Of a stretch of DNA of 64,000 bases, positions 23,703 through 34,384 are shown piece by piece (positions within the stretch are counted from its first letter, which is position 1; every line of letters starts with the position of its first letter). The stretch covers positions 6,448,001-6,512,000 of the forward strand of contig NC_070566.1 of assembly GCF_026914185.1 (NCBI RefSeq), given 5' to 3'. The translations under genes were made by a program, and so were the position numbers. The notes below the pieces were generated by a model, which did no database searches, was not told the origin of the DNA, and worked only from the letters and a program-made list of their open reading frames with translations. The stretch is from Puccinia triticina. Its lineage: Eukaryota > Basidiomycota > Pucciniomycetes > Pucciniales > Pucciniaceae.

Positions 23703-24504
23703 TAGAGATGGCCTCGCGGTACTGGTTTGGGGGTACCTGGTACCGCCTGGAGGGTACCCTCTGGTGCGCCGGCGCACCAGCCCAGAGGTACCAGGTGCGG
23801 TACCAGGTGCCTGCTTTGGGGGTAAAAAACTGAAGACACCCGGGTGTACCGCCGGTGTACCATCGGCTAGGGAATGCCTTTGGGTACCCGTTGGCCGGTA
23901 CCCGGCACCCGCGGGCGGGTACCCGCCGCACCCGCCGCGCACCCGCCAGGCGGTGCCGGATGCGGTGTTGGGTGTCAGCTTTTGGTGAACAAACGGGTGC
24001 GTACCCGGGTACCCGCCTCCCGCGCTCGCTCGTCTTCCCCGCCCCGCTGAGCCTCATCCTCGGCGACTGCGCCTCCGTCACCCTCGCCGTCCCCGCCTCC
24101 GTCACCCTCGCCGTCCCCGCCAACAGCCGCAAGCCAATCAGCCACACCCTCGCCGATCGCCGGCCTCCTCGCCCGCACCAACGCCCCCTCGCCCCTGCCC
24201 CACCCCTCGCTGAAAGCCGCCGGGCTCTCCAGCCTGGCATTCAAGACCCCCGGCCTCGCCGGAACACACAAAGTCGCCCGCAACGCCGTCCTCGGGCACC
24301 TGTGGGACTTGTCGAGTACGCCCCCCGCTGCCTTCTCTTCCCCCACCCTAGAAAAAGCTGGGAGGTACCCCTGGTACCCCCATAAGGTACCGCCGGTACC
24401 CTGTCAGGCGGTACCAGGTGCGGTACCAGGTGTCTGTTTTTCAGAAAAAACGACCCGGTACCCTGGTCCTGCAAGGGTACCCGGGTCCCATGGGGCCATC
24501 TCTA
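23703..24504. mobile_element. 802-bp hAT-like non-autonomous transposon in the copia integrase
   Basis: The terminal inverted repeats are TAGAGATGGCC at 23703 and GGCCATCTCTA ending at 24504. An 8-bp target duplication, CAGAACAG, lies at 23695-23702 and 24505-24512. The 8-bp duplication and TAGAG ends fit the hAT superfamily. The interior is strongly GC-rich and crowded with GGTACC. The block GGTACCAGGTGCGGTACCAG occurs twice in direct orientation (about 23787 and 24411). Frames up to 183 codons cross it but are low-complexity and show no transposase motif. Confidence 0.88.
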
Positions 24505-24512
24505 CAGAACAG

Positions 24513-25697
24513 CAATGTTTTCTCATCATTTGTCAGCTCCTCGGGATTCCATGTAAACTGACTATGCTCCACTAGATTGGGAGATTTGAAAATTGAGTTG
24601 GCATCAATTGGATGGTTGAATTCATTGCATACTTGGACATGAGAGGGTGAAACAACAGAGGAAACAATGGCTTGAGTGGGAATTGGTAGTGGCCACGTGT
24701 TATGGATGGGATCAAATTCGCTATGGAGGAGGACGCTTCCATTGCCGTCGACTAGATCTATTGAATCAAAGTTCCCGTTCACAAAAAACATTGCATTAGA
24801 CTTCTTGAATGCCGCAATAGACAATAAGGTAGAGCAAGCACGCTCACAGTAGAAGATCTTTTTAACTACAATGATTGCCTTGTTCATCCCGACAAATTTC
24901 AAGGTACCCATGCCTGTAATGTAGTCACAGTTGGAGTCAGTTGCTACTTTCACGGCAATAGGGTGGTCTATAGTTACGAAGTTGTGCAATGCGTACCTAT
25001 CTCCGGTGACGTTGTCAGATGCGCCAGAGTCCCAGATGACTTCTTGGCCGTCACGTTGAATGATCATTTCTCGGAGGTTGAAGCGTTGATCACCCGGTTC
25101 GGCAGAAAGATATTCACCTTCAATAACATATTCAACAGTCTCAGCTTCATCATTGGCGAACAGGTCCGGGTTGATTTGTTGTGTCTCAATTTTCTTGGCT
25201 ATATTGGGTGTGCCTTTTGGTTTGACGAAAGGAGACGAAGCTGACTTTGTTGGCGCTGGATCTCTTGATTCTGGTTGAATCGGTTTGATGTATGGCACTC
25301 GGTCGAAGTTGTAGGTAACCAAGCATGAAGGGAATTGGGGTTGGGAGTTGGGATTGGGCCGACTGGGCACTGGTCGGTGACTTGGGTTGTTTTTCCGGCT
25401 AGTTGGACAGTTGGTTGCGTAGTGTCCGTTTTGCTTGCATATGTAGCAGATAGGTGGCTTGTTCAGCGCCAGAGCACTGACTTGCTGACCCTCTTCAGCC
25501 GCTGAGCTTGTTCCTGAAACACTAGTATTGCTGCGGCTAGCTAGGGTGACATTGTCCAATTGGCTAGCTAGCTTTATGTTCATTGCTGAGGTATCTGATC
25601 TTCCGGTTTCTTCCGCTAGCCTGTGTTCAATACGGGCCAAATCCCACAGTTGCAGTACGTCGGAGGAGGCAGGTAGTTGGAAATCTCGGGTCTCCAT
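24513..25697 (-). pseudogene. copia gag C-terminus and protease
   Basis: An open frame with a CCHC zinc knuckle (CYICKQNGHYATNC) near residue 84, and an aspartic protease site (WDSGASDNVTG) near residue 222. It runs to the hAT-like insertion, where LLFC is followed by foreign sequence. It continues the gag frame upstream, separated by an in-frame TGA at 25730-25728. Confidence 0.9.
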
Positions 25698-26393
25698 GAA
25701 GAGGTCAACTTTCCTGTCAAGTGCGGGTCAAAGATGATTCTTGAGGTTCGACTGGAAAATCAGGGCAGTGACGTTGTCCCAGGTGAACTCAATGCCTTGT
25801 TCAATGAAAGTTTTCGCGCATCTGTCGAAAGCTGATATCACCTCGGCTGAGCTGCCGCAATCAGATGGGTTGATGTTCTTCAACGTTTCCCAAGCTTGCA
25901 GTTGTTTGGCTCGGTTCACGACGCGGAACTTAGCCAGTAGGTGGTTGTAAACTTCTGCGGAGTTTTTGAGTCAAATGAGATCATACATGAGATCGGGGTG
26001 AACTGACAAGTGGATGATCCCTCGCGCTATCTTCTCTTGGTACGGGTCGACAATTGCGTCCTCCTCTGGGGTGTAGAAGAATTCGTCCTGAAAACGTTTG
26101 AAAGCTATGACGCCGAGAGCTTTGTCCCACGACTGGATATTCGATCCGTCGACATTGAGAATCTGTTCTGGCTTTAGCTTTTTCAGCGCTGCGTTAACAA
26201 TGGCCAATATCTTGGCATCCTTGTCTAGAAGAGCCCGTTGATTGGATCTGACATTCTCCGCATCACAACAATTCATAAGGTCCTTGTGTCTTGCGCGGTC
26301 CTCCTTGCGTTGAAGGCGCATTTCGGCAATGAGGCTGGCTAGGAGGTTGGATTGCATTGCCGGCGGTCGAAACTCAGGCACCGGAGCTTGCAT
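25698..26393 (-). pseudogene. copia gag N-terminal part, two in-frame TGA codons
   Basis: Reading from an ATG at 26393, the frame encodes a gag-like helical region (KLKPEQILNVDGSNIQSWDK) and is interrupted by TGA at 25973-25971 and 25730-25728. The frame is open on both sides of each stop. Both could be C-to-T decay of CGA codons. An open frame also extends about 140 bp upstream of 26393 without an ATG, so the original start is uncertain. Confidence 0.8.
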
Positions 26394-26706
26394 TGAGGAA
26401 GGGGCTGGAGCGTTGAGGTGTGGGGGGGTCTCCGTTCGTCTCCAGTTCGTAGCGGAGGAACCAATGACTCGGTCCTTGATTCTAGCCTGAAATGTTGTCT
26501 CTTCGGGGAGCTCTTCAGAGAACGCTTGGCCTTTCCCTTTATCGATACCAGTTTAGTTGGACGGCCCTTCTGCTTTGCTGGTTGTTGATGGTACGCGGCC
26601 CAAGTGACGTCGGAAAAAATTGTTGGAAGGAAGTTGTGGCCCAAGAACTGTTTTCAGAGTCGGATTTTTGGGTGTCATTCGGTTGATTGTCCGCAAACCT
26701 GGTATT

Positions 26707-28058
26707 AGGGGGGTTCACAATTGGATTTTTGGTTGCTGGTGGCCCCATAAAATGTTACTTGCTGGTGCACAATTTGGGCCATAAAATTACCACCAGAAAT
26801 GGTAAAACTTTGCTGGTCATCCAACAGGGACCAGCAAAATTTTAGACTCACAAGTGAACAGACCGGCACCCCTTCAATACCAGTCATCACCTGGAATGCA
26901 TACCTCCATCCAATGGCCGGTCAACACGGGTCATCGGGTCAAGTACACACTCAACTCTTCCCCAACACCGGTGATTGGACACAGGCACACACCCCACTCC
27001 ACTCAATGACCAATACACACTCCACTCAATGACCAATTACCTGGTCATCGAGTGCACACACACTCCACTCAATGGCCGGACCAGGTCATCGAGTGGGTAC
27101 AGTTTACACACTCCACTCGATGACCCAATTGTGTCATCCGTACCGACTCGATGGCCGGACCGGCTCATTGAGTGGACACATACACTCCACTCGATGGCCG
27201 GACCAGGTCATCAAGTGAATACACCTCCACTCGATGACCCGGTCCGGCCATCGAGTGGATAACTGCTCCACTCAATGACTTGATCCGGCCATTGAGTGGA
27301 TAACAACTCCACTTGATGACCCGGTCTGGCCATCGAGTGGATAACTACTCCACTCAATGACCCGGTCTGGCCATGGAGTGGAGTAGTTATCCACTCGATG
27401 GCCGATCCGGTCATCGGTGGAGTAATCCACTCGATGGCCGATCCGGTCATCGGTGGAGTAATCCACTTGATGGCCGATCCGGTCATTGGTGGAGTAATTC
27501 ACTTGATGGCCAATCCGGTCATTGGTGGAGTAATCCACTCAATGGCCAATCCGGTCATTGGTGGAGTAATCCACTTGATGGCCAATCCGGTCATTGAGTG
27601 GAGTGTATGTGTCCACTCGATGATTCGGTCTGGCCATTGAGTTGGTACGGATGACCCAATCGGGTCATCAAGGGGAGTGTGTACCCACTCGATGACCCGG
27701 TCCGGCCATTGAGTGGAGTAGTTATCCTCGATGAGCGGTAGTGGTGATCCACTTGATGACCCAAAGGTCATCGAGTGGGGTATGTATCCACCCGATGACC
27801 GGGTTGGTCATTGAGTGGAGTGCATGTACATATGGGTGTTGGCTGACCGGCCTTTCATCGGAGGTGTATGATAAATACATACATGATGGCCAGTCTTGAC
27901 CCGCCCGGGTTCAGTGTGATGGGCACCAGTACGTTTCCGTTGCTCAGCCAGCATAAAATCCTCCTGGTGTGAGGTTAAAAATTTAATTGCGCAGCGTGCG
28001 CATCTCTACTGGTGAGGTGATAAAATGTTGCTGGTGAAATCCAATTGTGAACCCCCCT
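26707..28058. mobile_element. 1.35-kb element with 22-bp inverted ends, filled with a palindromic satellite
   Basis: The first 22 bases (starting AGGGGGGTTCACAATTGG) are repeated exactly inverted at the right end (28037-28058). ATT flanks both sides (26704-26706 and 28059-28061), a possible 3-bp target duplication. Subterminal blocks repeat GCTGGTG and ATAAAATGTT. The middle, 26995-27822, is an array of palindromic units. It is inserted in the 5' untranslated or early gag region of the copia element. No transposase is visible. Confidence 0.8.
26995..27822. repeat. Palindromic minisatellite (CCACTCGATGGCC...GGTCATCGAGTGG)
   Basis: Units of about 30-35 bp consist of CCACTCRATGRCC, a short centre such as GGTCC or GATCC, and the inverted GGYCATYGAGTGG. 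Units are separated by short spacers such as GTATACAC, GATAACTA or AGTAAT. Roughly two dozen arms lie in both orientations. Confidence 0.9.
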
Positions 28059-28655
28059 ATTGGACCTAGTCTGTTTACAGGTCTGGGGTTTTGGGATGGC
28101 GCGGATTTATCATTGGACATGGTGGAGAGGTTGGAAGGTTGATTGTGGAACAGAAAGGGGAAAAAAAAGAAAATACGGGGGAAAAAAAGAAATATGGGAA
28201 AAGGAATATAGATAATGATAAACCAAGATTGGGTGAGGATTCAATCAAACTTTGATGGACTAAAACAAACTTCAACCAGCTTTTCAGCCAATATCATTAA
28301 GCTTTGAGTGAAGCTAAACCTCACTCTGTTTGTGCGGTGATGGGTGATCAATCCAACCTAAGCATCTGCAGGATGCTCGCCACACAATACAGAATTCAGA
28401 AGAACACACTCTAGCTATACTCAGGCTCTTAAGTGGGTATTACAAAGCTTGTCCATCGTTGATGATCGAAATGTTTCTGAAGGAAAAGGTTTGGTCGGAG
28501 ATAGAAGAAAAAAAAGGGAAACCCGCTGGCGGACTACTTTTCTTGTCAATGAACGACTACTAAACTCGTCTTGATAAAAGACTACTGATGTGGTCTCTTC
28601 CGTATTCAGCTACTGATGATTTGAGCTACTCTTGAGCAAAAATAGGCTCATAACC

Positions 28656-28778
28656 TGTTGGAGAGTGAGCTCAGAGAAAGTGATACTTTTCACATAACAT
28701 GGGAAAAGTGAACTAAATAGTCTATCTACAAGAGCTGTGACAGGTGTTGCAGTCAAGATCTAACACAATGTCACAACA
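28656..28778 (-). repeat. 5' LTR of the copia element
   Basis: Partner of 20879-21001. The three differing positions carry TpG, CpA and TpA here, where the other copy has CpG, CpG and CpA. Confidence 0.95.
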
Positions 28779-28814
28779 GATCCATCCCGGCCGGCGCGTG
28801 ACCTCAGTCCAAAA

Positions 28815-30503
28815 TGTTGAGATAGTGTATTAGCATCTCACTATGTATTATGCTTCTAATCTATACACCCACAACTCAGCCTATATTGTGCATGTATATA
28901 GTCTAGTTGTTTCCCTCACTGTGATTTCTAACACTGAATGATTATTACACGTTGACTCAATGTGCTGGACCATGTCCATGACATCTTGTCATCTCTCATA
29001 GTTCTTGTGTCACCTTTGTTGCCCTCAACAGGTTATGAAGCCCATGTGCTCCACCTGTCGCACCTCTTTATTTCATTTTTTTCTTCACACTCATTTCCAC
29101 CGGCTTCACTCGCTCTTCCGGATTTTTTTTCTTTGGCCCGCCCCCCGTGGTTTCACTCGACTCAATCACCAGAACTCTTTGTCGCTCGTAGACCTGTCGT
29201 CGCTCGCAACTTGCTGGATCACCTGGAAACCCGTCGGATCTCTCAAGGACTCATCGGAAGCCGTCAGGACTCGTCGGATCCCGTCAGGACTCGTCGGATC
29301 CCGTCAGGACTCGTCGGATCCCGTCAGGTGTTGTCGGAACCCGTCTGGAATCGTCAGAACTCGTCAGGACAGATCGGAGCTCCTCAGGACCCCTCAGGAC
29401 TTTTCAGGACTCGTCAGGACAGATCGGAGCTCCTCAGGACCCCTCAGGACTGGTCAGAACTCGTCACAAACGATCAGAGCTCCTCACGACCCTTCAAGAC
29501 CAATCAAAGCTCGTCCGGACGCTTCGGAACTCGTCAGACCCTTGATTTAACGTCTACAGCCTCCAGCAACCTTTGATGGACTCCTGCGACCCTTGGTAGC
29601 CTCCAGCAACCCTCGGCGGTCCCCAGCGACCCTCGGCGGCCCCCAGCAACCCTCGGCGGCCCCCAGCAACCCTCGGCGGCCCTCAGCGACCTTCGGTGGC
29701 CTCCAGCGACCTTTGATGGCCTCCAGAGGCCCTCGATGGCCTCCAACTACCATTGATGGCCTCCAGCGACTGTACCAAGCCTCGATTTCCCTCTGAAGCA
29801 TTGATAAATTGTCCATAGGCCCAATCATTCCTCTGAAGCAGTGATACCACATTTTTTTTCTTGTTTCTCAAATAAGCAGATGTAACCGCTTGCTAAAATT
29901 CTGGTTTACTGCATTTATTTTAAGATTTCATTCCCCCAGGTGACCAGTCTATTTTTTTTGTTGTTGTTCTGATAGTCACACCAAAATTTGACTATTAGAA
30001 AAAGGCAACCTCCGTTCTGGCAATGACAACTCCGGTCTAGCCTTATAGGTAATTCCTACCCCTCTGCAAGTTTGTACATTGGCTGTCATGGCTTTTCCCT
30101 GCACCATGTGGAGGATGGATCTCTACCTTGGTTTGACAACTTTCTTGCCTTTCTCAGTTTGGATGTTTATACTGACAGCTGCTTGTCCTGACCAACCCCT
30201 TTGGCCTAACCAAGCCATTCAAGATCTGGGTATGTGAAGGTTGGACAAGTAGGACTTGTTATGTATAGATTTATCAGCAAGGGGGTGTGTTGAGATAGTG
30301 TATTAGCATCTCACTATGTATTATGCTTCTAATCTATACACCCACAACTCAGCCTATATTGTGCATGTATATAGTCTAGTTGTTTGCCTCACTGTGATTT
30401 CTAACACTGAATGATTATTACATGTTGACTCAATGTGCTGGACCATGTCCATGACATCTTGTCATCTCTCATAGTTCTTGTGTCACCTTTGTTGCCCTCA
30501 ACA
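28815..30503 (+). mobile_element. Non-autonomous LTR element (TRIM-like), 1.69 kb
   Basis: The 216-bp LTRs at 28815-29030 and 30288-30503 (TGTTGAG...CTCAACA) differ at only two positions. The target duplication is CAAAA (28810-28814 and 30504-30508). Next to the left LTR, GGTTATGAAGCCC (29031-29043) matches the initiator-Met anticodon-arm primer site of the neighbouring copia element with one extra base. A purine run AAGGGGG ends two bases before the right LTR. The 1.26-kb interior encodes no gag or pol and is mostly tandem repeats, so it needs another element's proteins to move. Confidence 0.9.
29222..29775 (+). repeat. Two tandem arrays inside the TRIM-like element
   Basis: At 29222-29545 a roughly 20-bp unit (CGTCAGGACTCGTCGGATCC and variants such as GATCGGAGCTCCTCAGGACC) repeats. 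At about 29560-29775 a second roughly 20-bp unit (CCCTCGGCGGCCCCCAGCAA and variants) repeats. Both make long but low-complexity open frames on both strands. Confidence 0.85.
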
Positions 30504-30965
30504 CAAAAGGTATTCATGGTGGGCAAGCGGGGATCTTCAGGCAGCGAGCTGAACTCTAGCTTGTACACACAGCCTCTCAATTGGACGCAAAGTGCAGAAG
30601 TGCCTGCCTCCCTGCAAAAGCGGGGATTTGGACAAGTTTGTTAACTAGTCCCTTTGGGGACGCGCAAAGCGTCTCTGAGAATTTGCATTTGTTGGGATAA
30701 GTTGAAGAGTTTGGGGAACTTGACCCGGCTGGCAATCACATTGGTCCGGGCGAGCCCGGGTCAACAAACCTCAGGCTTGATTTCAGGTTTAGCGCTAAAT
30801 TTAGCTAGCCTAAAGCCTGAAACTTAGCCTCAGACCATTCACATTGGTCTGGTTAAAATTCAGGTTAGTGTAGAGACTGTAAAATGAAGATGTGTCTGGT
30901 GAGAGTCAAACTCACAACCTCAGCTATGCTGAGACACATACTAGAGTGCTGCCTTTACCAGCTAG

Positions 30966-31077
30966 CACTACAGGCAAACAGGTGACATTCCCGCACGCAG
31001 CGTCACCTGCGCAGTGACTGCGGCCACCAAAATTAGGTGACGCTGCGTGCGGGAGTGACAGCTGTCTGCCTGTAGTG
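30966..31077. mobile_element. Hairpin MITE, 43-bp arms
   Basis: Left arm 30966-31008 and right arm 31035-31077 are complementary apart from about five mismatches, around a 26-bp loop. The inner 24 bp (CCCGCACGCAGCGTCACCT core) match perfectly. TAG occurs next to both ends as a possible 3-bp duplication. Confidence 0.8.
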
Positions 31078-31499
31078 TAGGCTACAGACGCTTGTGGCTG
31101 CCAGCTGGGTGGTTGGTTGGTAGTGCTCATGGGTCAATCCGACAGCCCTCCATACTGTGGTGATACATCATGGTAGCAGATTAACAGACAACTCAACAGT
31201 TAGCAAATACAGGTTAAAAGTCCGGGTTAGCTAACCTAATAGCGTCAAACACATTTGTCCGGGTTAACTTCTGGGTTAACAAACCCAACAGGGCAAACCT
31301 GGCAAGTTGAATCCGGCTCTTTGATGGATGATGCAAGAACCAGATCCACTTGAAGAAGCAGACTTTTTAACAAATTCCAACGATGATCCCAAAATTACAC
31401 ACGGGAAAAGCAAGGATCAAAGATGTTTCGAAGGCCAACAGAAGCTCAATAACAATTACTTTGTAAAAAATTCTAGAGACATGCAACTAAAAAACATAC

Positions 31500-31696
31500 C
31501 GATTTGTTAAAGTGGCAACCTCCTTGTGCATGCCTGAGAGGCCTTTGAATGTTTCTTGTACTCGTACCCAGAAGGATCCGATGGTCTGCGAGTTATTGGT
31601 TATAATGTCCTTCGAGATCTCAATCCAGCTACGGGCCAGTTGTTCATCTTCGATGGGGTTGAAGTTGCTTGCGCGAGTCCGCTTTGGTTTAGTCAT
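31500..31696 (-). pseudogene. SANT/Myb-like transposon-associated protein, first exon
   Basis: The ATG at 31696 opens a 65-codon exon ending in CG before a GTATG donor. It encodes a basic start (MTKPKRTRASNF) then EDEQLARSWIEISKD...FWVRVQETF, the SANT/Myb-like pattern that accompanies PIF/Harbinger transposons in plants and fungi (by recollection). No second exon or DDE transposase is recognised. It lies inside 30738-31955, bordered by palindromes (20-bp perfect palindrome GGTCGCTAAATTTAGCGACC at about 31808-31827; a related hairpin near 30790-30835) and by inverted CATTGGTC-GG blocks, consistent with a decayed Harbinger-like element. Confidence 0.45.
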
Positions 31697-32893
31697 TGTG
31701 CTGGTGGCACTGGTGGGTGTTGACGAAGTTGGAGATGATTTGAATGTCCCTGAATCAAACCCGGTGGAACCTGGACTAACAAACCAGAGGTTTGATTTCA
31801 GGTTAGCGGTCGCTAAATTTAGCGACCACAAACCTGAAATCAAACTCCTGGTTTGGTAACCCGATGTTAACCCGGCACCAATGCGAGTGGCCAATCAGGT
31901 TTGGTCGGGTTAACTCGCCTTAACCCGGCAATTTAACCCGACCAATGCGAATGCTCTCAGTGAAGGGCATTCCTGAGGTCAGTTAGCCTGAAGCTGACCC
32001 AAGGAATGCGTCTGCCCACTCGAAACAGCCTCGCTAATTGACCTGCCCACAAACCAGGGCTTGCTTCACCTGGAAATTAAGCGAACTAATACGAGTGAGG
32101 AGAGGCTTTAAGATGCGCTGGCGGACGCGGTCTGAGCTTTCCAACCTATCGGCCCGAGTGCAATCACAGCCACGTGGAACGTGTCATCAGCAGCGGCTTG
32201 CTGGCTGGGCAAGCCGGGGGTGTCTCGGGACTGGTCGACCGGCTCGGAGGAGGAGCGCTGACCATTCCCGATGCAGGCGGAGGCGGCTATCTCTGACATA
32301 GATTACAGCCCGACCCAGCTCCTCCCGACAGGTATAATCTACAGGCCCTGAAACGAGAGGAGAATGCCATTTCCATGTTCCTGACACAAAGAAGTTTCTT
32401 GACCCACGGCCCAGCACGGCGATTGGAATATTCGGCTTTGGTTTTTTTCCATTGGCAAACCAAGGGGGCGATGAGATACCATAGTGTCGCACCTCGGCTT
32501 CCGTACAAGATCCCCCACCAGTGGGCGACAGCCTACACAGGCTGCCGGAAGCCGGGAGATAGCAAGCCACCGAGTTTCATCTCCTCCAAACGACCAGGAT
32601 GAAACTCACTGGAGGCTGTCTTCCAAGTTTCAACAGCCCAAACGAGTAACCAGCATGCTAGGGAACGCCAAGCCACGCGACCCTAGGGACTCCAGAGAGC
32701 ACTCGAAGACTGGCTCAGGGCCCAGCGGAAGAGGATATAAGACCATCGACTGTGGGCCTGCAAGAGACCCACCAGCCAGCACCTCACTGCACTCACTCAC
32801 CCACTCACTCACTCACACATTCACTCACCACTCCACAGCTCCAACTCGTTCTGACTCAACGTCTGCTCGCCCAACCTATTTACTTAACTTAAA

Positions 32894-33861
32894 ATGCATC
32901 ACAGCTTCTTCACCACCGCTCTTTTGCTCGCCTCCAACGTCTTCGCCCAAGACGCGCCCACCAACACCACCGCCACCAATGCCCAAGTAAACCCCCAGGC
33001 AACCGCCGCCGGAGGTGCCCCCCCAGGTTTGTCCCCAACATCAGTCTCGGCACCGTTGATCCAACTGACTCCCTTCCGCCGCACTCCACAGTTCCCAACG
33101 CTATTGCTGTCACTTGCACCAACAGCCACTTGCCTTTCTCCCAGCGTGAACTCGCCCAGATGGCCCTCATGGACGCAAACGCTGACCGCACCAAGATTCC
33201 CGACCCCAAAACCCGTGAGTAACCCCATCCCATCTCGCAACAACTACCACCTAGACATCCCCTCACCACTCGCCCGTTCCCAGTGTCGGCCAACCAAACT
33301 GCCGCCATCTGCAAGAATGACCAGACCACCGCCGTCTGTGTCCTGAACACATGCGACATCGTCGCGAACCCCTCCCCAAGTAAGCCCCTGAGACACATCC
33401 CTATCCCGGGCCTCACAGCTGACCCCAAGTATCCTTCCACAGCTTGCCACGGCTGCGTCGAATACACCCCCAACGCCAAAGGTGACGACGGTACCCTTGG
33501 TACTGTCATCACCGATCCCGTAGTGTGTGACGACAGCTACAACTTCAACGTGACCGAAACCAGAACCCCTTACCGTGAGTGATTCCCCAAACCCGACTGT
33601 TTTCCTTTCCAGGCTGAACATTCAATCCACGTATGCTAGTGTGCTCGACCAAGACCCAGATGACCTACTCTTGCAAGAAATGCGAGGGAGCAAGAGGTAA
33701 GCGACACGCTCATTAACCATAGCCATGGTCCCAACAACTGACTGATTGTGATCCCATCCACCCCAGGCTGCAACACCTGTTATGACGTCAAAGACATTCC
33801 CGCTGGCCCCACTGCCCCCCCTGCCACCACCGCTCCTGTCACTCCCCCCGCTAACCCTTAG
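32894..33861 (+). CDS. Secreted cysteine-rich protein A (effector candidate)
   Basis: Exons 32894-33026, 33092-33214, 33284-33379, 33443-33574, 33640-33696 and 33767-33861 join to 211 aa; every intron is phase 1. The signal peptide is MHHSFFTTALLLASNVFAQ. The mature protein has CxN...P.S.REL, then C-x(7)-C-x(5)-C, a TCHGC motif, a CKKC motif and a GCNTC motif, then ends in a Pro/Ala/Thr-rich tail. Family members at 36706-37927, 40050-40900 and 49794-50642 share the cysteine pattern and the 96-nt exon exactly. TATA-like GGATATAAGA lies about 155 bp upstream. No enzyme motif; an apoplastic, disulphide-bonded protein is the natural reading. Confidence 0.85.
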
Positions 33862-34384
33862 AGCAGTGATTGTCGCACCGTGCCCGCTACAATTTCTGCC
33901 TGCAATTCTGCACTGTTCTTGTAATATCTTCATCACTCCCTTTTTACGACACGTGTTCATTCCAATAGCCCATGAACCTATACATTCTTTTCAGACTTCA
34001 AATTCCTCCCCTCTTTTCACATTACACGCTCATACATGTGGCAATCATACCTTCACCTACTTGGAATACATCATCTCTCTCATACTACTTCTATGACACC
34101 AGATTTGACCGCATGAGCAACGCGTCCAAAAAGGTGCGAGAATGTTTCACAGCGTACCAAACCATTTTCTGGCCTAGTCAAATCCCCGTCTCATTAAAGT
34201 TCAGCTGGCTGTCATGTGACTGGCACTCCCTCAGTTAAAAAGATGCTCAAATGAGTCGCGAGCTCGGATTTTAAATATGTTTCGACGGGATCAAGGCAAT
34301 ATAATTCATGAAAATTTAGAGGGCGTTTTACAACAGCATTGAATGACAAAAAATCTTCGTCTCGGCGAAAAGTGTACCTGTCAC
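33862..34384. other. Intergenic, 3' flanks of converging genes
   Basis: This holds the 3' ends of secreted gene A (plus strand) and the RING-H2 gene (minus strand). No further gene seen. Confidence 0.5.

Larger units (their letters stand above)
20879..28778 (-). mobile_element. Ty1/copia LTR retrotransposon, complete but decayed, with nested insertions
   Basis: Two 123-bp LTRs (20879-21001 and 28656-28778) begin TGTTG and end CAACA, and are flanked by the 5-bp duplication GATCC (20874-20878 and 28779-28783). The LTRs differ at three sites, all transitions. Orientation is minus. A polypurine tract (GAGGGGGGGA) abuts the 3' LTR at 21002-21011. The primer-binding site GGTTATGAGCC at 28655-28645 matches the complement of the initiator-Met tRNA anticodon arm, as in Drosophila copia. 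Gene order is gag, protease, integrase, reverse transcriptase, RNase H, the copia order. Two in-frame TGA codons, a frameshift and two insertions (23703-24504, 26707-28058) inactivate it. Confidence 0.95.
30509..32893. other. Repeat-rich intergenic region upstream of the cysteine-rich gene at 32894
   Basis: It contains a decayed element at about 30738-31955 (listed below), a hairpin MITE at 30966-31077, and unassigned sequence from 31960 to 32640. A CACT-rich microsatellite at 32786-32830 and a GGATATAAGA box at 32734-32743 probably belong to the leader and promoter of the next gene. Confidence 0.45.

Noticed and set aside
23689..24385. Long frames of 120-183 codons across the GC-rich insert
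   Set aside because: Low-complexity Arg/Pro/Gly frames with no transposase motif; they arise from GC-rich repeats in the hAT-like MITE.
26975..27771. Overlapping repetitive frames on both strands, and a CRISPR-like regular array
   Set aside because: A palindromic minisatellite with variable units and no unique spacers; frames are by-products of the period.
28962..29852. Frames up to 204 codons
   Set aside because: They cross the LTR and two tandem arrays of the TRIM-like element; no gag or pol motif.
30885..30960. tRNA-like fold on the minus strand (GTGAG-TTTGACT-CTCAC arm with a short stem before it)
   Set aside because: A T-arm-like hairpin exists but there is no proper D-arm and anticodon arm with a 7-bp acceptor stem; at most a tRNA-derived relic.
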